A DNA stretch of 10,779 nucleotides from Cyclobacteriaceae bacterium. GTDB taxonomy: Bacteria > Bacteroidota > Bacteroidia > Cytophagales > Cyclobacteriaceae. Made by a program: the position numbers and the translations under genes. The notes under the pieces were generated by a model, which worked only from the letters and a program-made list of their open reading frames with translations, was not told the origin of the DNA and did no database searches. Below are positions 7,113-10,779 of the stretch, piece after piece; positions within the stretch are counted from its first letter, which is position 1; each line of letters begins with the position of its first letter. The stretch spans positions 1 through 10,779 of the forward strand of contig JAOUKJ010000092.1 in NCBI GenBank assembly GCA_029882675.1, read 5' to 3'.

Positions 7113-7742
7113 ATGAAAGAAGATAACACAAATGAATCTCAGAAAAACACGGGAATAAGCCGAAGAGGCTTTTTAAAAGGAGCAGGGCTTACTACGGCCG
7201 GCACAGTTATGCTCCAGAGTGGATTGCTGGGCAAAGACAAAGAGACAATTGCAGCCGGAGAAGAAGTGGGTATCGAAGGGGTAGTTATCAGGCTAAAGGT
7301 GAATGGCAAAATGCATTCTGCCTTGGTAGAACCCAGAGACACCTTAGCGTATACGCTACGTGAAAAACTGGGGCTCACAGGCACCAAAGTGGTATGTGAC
7401 AGGGGATCTTGTTCCGCCTGCACGGTATGGGTAGACAACATACCTGTAAATTCATGTTCCACCCTTGCATTGGAAGTAGGCGATAGTGAAGTAACAACGG
7501 TTGAAGGCCTGGCCAAAGACGGTAAATTACACCCTGTACAAGAGGCCTTTATTGAACATGATGCTTCTATGTGCGGTTTTTGTACACCTGGTATGGTCAT
7601 GAGCGCAGCTCACCTGCTGGAAACAAATAAAAACCCTTCACTGGCAGATGTGAAAAATGCCACACGTGGTAACTTGTGCCGTTGTGGCACTTATCCCCAT
7701 GTGTTTAAGGCCACTTTGGAAGCAGCAAAAAAAATGAGCTAA
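7113..7742 (+). CDS. Tat-exported 2x[2Fe-2S] small subunit of a xanthine dehydrogenase-family molybdoenzyme (PaoA-like)
   Basis: This 209-residue iron-sulfur subunit relays electrons from the molybdenum centre to the FAD subunit. A twin-arginine signal lies at residues 16-22 (SRRGFLK, a near-perfect S-R-R-x-F-L-K), followed by a short hydrophobic stretch (about 23-40), so the folded complex is probably moved to the periplasm. The N-terminal ferredoxin-like domain carries Cys95, Cys100, Cys103 and Cys115 (C-x4-C-x2-C-x11-C). The C-terminal helical domain carries Cys154 and Cys157 (CGFC) and Cys189 and Cys191 (CRC). Both [2Fe-2S] ligand sets are complete. Length and Tat signal fit E. coli PaoA better than the cytoplasmic CoxS or XdhC-type small subunits. 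It heads the operon; the catalytic subunit starts 11 bases downstream. No Tat or Sec signal is visible on the other two subunits, which implies co-export of the assembled trimer, as known for PaoABC. Confidence 0.94.
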   Translation: MKEDNTNESQKNTGISRRGFLKGAGLTTAGTVMLQSGLLGKDKETIAAGEEVGIEGVVIRLKVNGKMHSALVEPRDTLAYTLREKLGLTGTKVVCDRGSCSACTVWVDNIPVNSCSTLALEVGDSEVTTVEGLAKDGKLHPVQEAFIEHDASMCGFCTPGMVMSAAHLLETNKNPSLADVKNATRGNLCRCGTYPHVFKATLEAAKKMS

Positions 7743-7753
7743 AGAACTAAATC

Positions 7754-10081
7754 ATGGAAGAGAAAAAACTTAAATTACCTTATGGTATCCCGGGGCACAA
7801 CCTCACGGAAATTGAAAGGGTAGTTCCGGCAGACGAGCCACCAGCGTGGCCAATAAATGATAAACTAAAAGTTGTTGGGAAAAGTGTAAGAAGAACTGAT
7901 GCCCTGGCAAAGGTGACCGGTGCGGCAAAATATACTGCTGATATTCAACTCAGCGGCATGCTCATCGGAAAATTTCTACGTGCTCCTCACCCCAATGCGA
8001 CTATCCGGTCTATCGATACCAGTGCCGCTGAAAGGCACCCCGGCGTATATGGTGTTCATGTGATTACACACCATAAACATGATGGCGATGAAAGCGGCCC
8101 GGGCGAATTTCCTGAAATTAAATATGCCGGTCAACCTGTAGCAGGCGTGGCAGCCGTAGATATGCCAACTGCCATAGAGGCCGTTAAACTGATAAAAGTA
8201 ATTTACGATACAAAACCCTTTGTCGTTGATCTGGAAGAAGCACAAAAACCGGAATCACCGTTGGTTTATGATGCCCCTGTCGATCAACAGGAAACGGATG
8301 GCGGTGGTGGTTCGGAATCCGGCTTAGGGTTGAACGGAAATGTACGTGGCCCCTCACGTGGTGGCGGACCCCGGGGTGATCTTGAAAAAGGTTTTGCTGG
8401 CGCCGATATTATCCTTGAAAACACATACCGCACCCAGGTACATACACATAGCAGTCTGGAAACTCACGGTTGCGTAGTTGATTGGAAACCCGACAACATC
8501 ACCATATATGCCTCCACACAAAGTACCAAAGGAGTTCGTAATGAATTTGCCAACCACTTTAACCTGAATAAAAGCCAGGTTCGGGTAATTTGTGAATTTA
8601 TGGGTGGTGGTTTTGGATCTAAACACAGTGCAGGTGACTTTGGTCTTATGGCAGGTCACCTCTCAAAGAAAACAGGTCGCCCTGTAAAACTCATGCTCGA
8701 TAGACAAGAAGAGCATATTTCAGGAGGCAACAGGCCTAATTCCATTCAGTATTATAAGCTTGGGGCCAAAAAGAATGGTGAGCTTGTGGCAATGTATCAA
8801 CGTTCCCATGGCACCGGCGGAGTTTCTCTTGGCGCCGGTGTTGGACATATCGCCGAAGCCATGTACACCTGTCCCAACTTCACTACTGAACAATATGATG
8901 TACTCACCCATGCCAGCCCCGGAGCAGCATGGAGGGCCCCGGGCAATGTACAAGGCGCCTTTGGGCTGGAGTCGCTGATCGATGAACTTGCTGAAAAACT
9001 CGGCATGGATCCCTTGAAGTTACGCGATAAAATAGATCCCAGTGAGATCAGAAAAGTAGAACGGAAACGTGGCGCGGAAAAATTTAACTGGGCACGCAGG
9101 AAAAAGGCCAATTCAGACACCGGGACTGTGAAGAAAGGGCTGGGGATGGCTCAGGGTCATTGGCCACGAATTGTACATATCGACTCTACGGCTGAAGTTA
9201 GAGCTTACCGCGATGGCGGCGTAGAGGTTCGATCCAGTGTGCAGGACATCGGTACAGGCACAAAAACCATTATGGCACAGGTAGTGGCTGAAGAACTTGG
9301 CCTGCAGGCAGAAGATATAACCGTATCTATCGGTGATACCGCTTTTCCTGATGGACCTTCATCCGGTGGTAGTATTGCTACAGGATCCATTACACCTGCG
9401 GCAAGAAGCGCTGCATATCAGTTAAAACTCAAATTGTTTGATCAGGTAGCTAAAAACCTGGGAGCTGATGCTTCCGACCTGGTAGCTGAAAATGGTCAGA
9501 TCGTATCTAAAAAAGACGCGGCTAAAAAAGTACCTTTTAAAGAGGCCCTGCGCAAGATGCGTTACGAGCAAATCAGTGCTTCAGGTAGCCGTGCTGATGA
9601 TTACGAAGGGTTTGCCTACGGCACCATTGCACATGGCGAACTTGGATCCGTACAATTTGCAGAGGTTTCGGTAGACACCGAAACCGGATTTATTCAGGTG
9701 GACAAAATTGTGGCTGCCCATAGTTGCGGCCGACCACTCAATCCAAAGCAAATCGAAAGCCAGATCAATGGCGGTGTAATACAAGGCATTGCCTACGCCC
9801 TGTACGAAGATCGTATTATGGACAAGGCCACAGGACAGCAGGTAAACAAAAACCTGCACCAGTATAAACTGCCAATGTCTTTTGAAACACCGGAAATTGA
9901 AAATATAATCGTGGAAGAATATCCGGCAAGAAGCAATACTGATGCCTATGGTATCGGAGAACCCGCCAATATATCTACAGCTGTGGCCGTGGCCAACGCC
10001 GTATATAATGCCATTGGCGTACGTATTAAGGAACTCCCCATTACTCCGGCAAAAGTATTAGCCGCATTAAATAAAGCTTAA
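7754..10081 (+). CDS. Molybdopterin-binding catalytic subunit, xanthine dehydrogenase/aldehyde oxidase family (PaoC-like)
   Basis: This 775-residue large subunit binds the molybdenum-pterin cofactor and performs hydroxylation of an aldehyde or N-heterocycle using water as oxygen donor. An a/b-hammerhead domain is visible at about 45-160 (RRTDALAKVTGAAKYTADI), then the first Mo-binding domain with GGGFGSK (284-290) and AAWRAPGN (391-398), and the second with QDIGTGTKT (497-505) and SSGGSIATGS (536-545). The catalytic base motif GIGEPAN at 733-739 places the essential glutamate at Glu736. The RAPG arginine (Arg394) and GEPA motif resemble periplasmic aldehyde oxidoreductases such as PaoC, but the substrate is not fixed by these alone. 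Residues 182-208 are strikingly glycine-rich, forming an insertion or extended loop before the GDLEKGFAGAD segment. No signal peptide is seen; export would depend on the small subunit. It follows the small subunit by 11 bases and precedes the FAD subunit by 11 bases, so it is cotranscribed. Confidence 0.94.
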   Translation: MEEKKLKLPYGIPGHNLTEIERVVPADEPPAWPINDKLKVVGKSVRRTDALAKVTGAAKYTADIQLSGMLIGKFLRAPHPNATIRSIDTSAAERHPGVYGVHVITHHKHDGDESGPGEFPEIKYAGQPVAGVAAVDMPTAIEAVKLIKVIYDTKPFVVDLEEAQKPESPLVYDAPVDQQETDGGGGSESGLGLNGNVRGPSRGGGPRGDLEKGFAGADIILENTYRTQVHTHSSLETHGCVVDWKPDNITIYASTQSTKGVRNEFANHFNLNKSQVRVICEFMGGGFGSKHSAGDFGLMAGHLSKKTGRPVKLMLDRQEEHISGGNRPNSIQYYKLGAKKNGELVAMYQRSHGTGGVSLGAGVGHIAEAMYTCPNFTTEQYDVLTHASPGAAWRAPGNVQGAFGLESLIDELAEKLGMDPLKLRDKIDPSEIRKVERKRGAEKFNWARRKKANSDTGTVKKGLGMAQGHWPRIVHIDSTAEVRAYRDGGVEVRSSVQDIGTGTKTIMAQVVAEELGLQAEDITVSIGDTAFPDGPSSGGSIATGSITPAARSAAYQLKLKLFDQVAKNLGADASDLVAENGQIVSKKDAAKKVPFKEALRKMRYEQISASGSRADDYEGFAYGTIAHGELGSVQFAEVSVDTETGFIQVDKIVAAHSCGRPLNPKQIESQINGGVIQGIAYALYEDRIMDKATGQQVNKNLHQYKLPMSFETPEIENIIVEEYPARSNTDAYGIGEPANISTAVAVANAVYNAIGVRIKELPITPAKVLAALNKA

Positions 10082-10092
10082 AAGAAAGTAAG

Positions 10093-10779
10093 ATGAATAA
10101 ATTTAGCTGGTATGATGCAAAGACCGTAGATGAAGCCCTGAGACAGGCCGACACTACCGTTTCTGCCGCTTTGACAAGAGACCCGGGCGTTGCTACAATC
10201 ATCAAGTCAGGGGGCACTGATGTCCTCGACTTCATTAAAGAAGGATTGGTGGTTCCGGCCCGTGTGGTCAATATTAGAAATATAAAAGACCTCAATGGCA
10301 TCACTTACGATCCCAAAAAAGGCCTGCGAATAGGTGCCAATGCCACCCTGTCAGAAATGGAGGGCCATGCCGATATTAAAGCCAATTATCTGGCTATACA
10401 TCAGGCAACGGCAGCAGCAGCAACCCCCCAATTGCGCAACATGGCAACACTGGGTGGTAACCTGGCCCAACGTACGCGATGCTGGTACTTCAGATCGATA
10501 GACCATAAATGCCTGCGCAAAGATGGCGATCGTTGCTTTGCCCGTCATGGAGAAAATCAGTACCACTCCATTATGCGCAATGGCAGTTGCGTGAGCGTAC
10601 ACTCCAGTTCGGTAGCTACTGCCCTGATGGCCTTCGGTGCCCGGGTGGAGATCGTCGATAAAAATGGAGAGAAGAAAGAGGTGGAGATGGATAAATTCTT
10701 TATCGAACCCTTGCAAAATATTCGCAACGAGACCATTCTAAAAGAATCAGAACTGATCACAGCAGTGATTGTTCCTCCA
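10093..10779 (+). CDS. FAD-binding subunit with extra [4Fe-4S]-type cysteine insert (PaoB-like), truncated at the right edge
   Basis: The first 229 residues of the FAD-carrying medium subunit are present and the frame is open to the edge. The FAD-binding fold shows IIKSGGTDVL at 36-45, the pyrophosphate-binding GGT motif, and ATLGGNLAQR at 118-127. Immediately after comes RCWYFR (129-134), and the insert contains Cys130, Cys140, Cys148 and Cys166. This four-cysteine insert with R-C-x-Y-F-R is the arrangement found in PaoB, which carries a [4Fe-4S] cluster besides FAD, a feature also known from 4-hydroxybenzoyl-CoA reductase. CO dehydrogenase CoxM and ordinary xanthine dehydrogenase FAD domains lack it. 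The cluster is inferred from the cysteines. The subunit would accept electrons from the two [2Fe-2S] centres and pass them to an outside acceptor. Full members are about 320-330 residues, so roughly 100 are missing here. The ATG at 10093 lies 11 bases after the catalytic subunit and is preceded by an A/G-rich stretch. It is last in the visible operon. Confidence 0.92.
   Translation, partial: MNKFSWYDAKTVDEALRQADTTVSAALTRDPGVATIIKSGGTDVLDFIKEGLVVPARVVNIRNIKDLNGITYDPKKGLRIGANATLSEMEGHADIKANYLAIHQATAAAATPQLRNMATLGGNLAQRTRCWYFRSIDHKCLRKDGDRCFARHGENQYHSIMRNGSCVSVHSSSVATALMAFGARVEIVDKNGEKKEVEMDKFFIEPLQNIRNETILKESELITAVIVPP

Noticed and set aside
7139..7600. 153-codon minus-strand open frame opposite the Fe-S subunit
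   Set aside because: It is a shadow of the strongly conserved cysteine-motif coding region on the plus strand.
1..10779. CRISPR arrays, tRNA genes, insertion sequences or tandem repeats
   Set aside because: No regularly spaced repeats, cloverleaf-like segments, transposase frames or terminal inverted repeats were noticed while reading both strands.

Overview
The window looks like a chromosomal segment of a Bacteroidota species, perhaps a marine Cytophagales-type organism. The grounds are moderate GC with A/T-rich gaps, start codons without clear Shine-Dalgarno sequences, several gaps carrying TTTG / TAnnTTTG-like promoter elements, and the character of the proteins. This placement is inferred from sequence style, not from a marker gene. 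No rRNA, tRNA, CRISPR array, insertion sequence or phage gene was seen.

Layout. (1) 1-1607, minus strand: the N-terminal 535 residues of a modular type I polyketide synthase. It is an intact ketosynthase domain followed by the start of a KS-AT linker, and it runs off the left edge. (2) 1608-2040: an A/T-rich divergent intergenic region with a good Bacteroidota-type promoter candidate for the PKS. (3) 2041-6960, plus strand: a sodium:solute symporter, a saccharopine/lysine dehydrogenase-family oxidoreductase, an NhaC-type Na+/H+ antiporter, and a small DEDDy 3'-5' exonuclease that abuts the antiporter stop codon. The two transporters and the enzyme could form a Na+-linked amino-acid or amine uptake and oxidation group, but their substrates cannot be read from sequence. 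(4) 7113-10779, plus strand: an operon for a three-subunit molybdenum hydroxylase of the xanthine dehydrogenase/aldehyde oxidase family. Its members are a Tat-signal-bearing 2x[2Fe-2S] subunit, the molybdopterin catalytic subunit, and an FAD subunit with an extra four-cysteine insert, cut by the right edge.

The molybdoenzyme resembles the periplasmic PaoABC aldehyde oxidoreductase in three ways: the Tat signal lies on the Fe-S subunit only, the FAD subunit has the R-C-x-Y-F-R cysteine insert expected to bind an additional [4Fe-4S] cluster, and the catalytic subunit has a GEPA glutamate. The gene order here is FeS-Mo-FAD rather than PaoABC's FeS-FAD-Mo. I see no clearly unprecedented system. 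The points most worth following are the PKS locus beyond the left edge, the rearranged Pao-like operon with its glycine-rich insertion, and the Na+-transport/dehydrogenase group.
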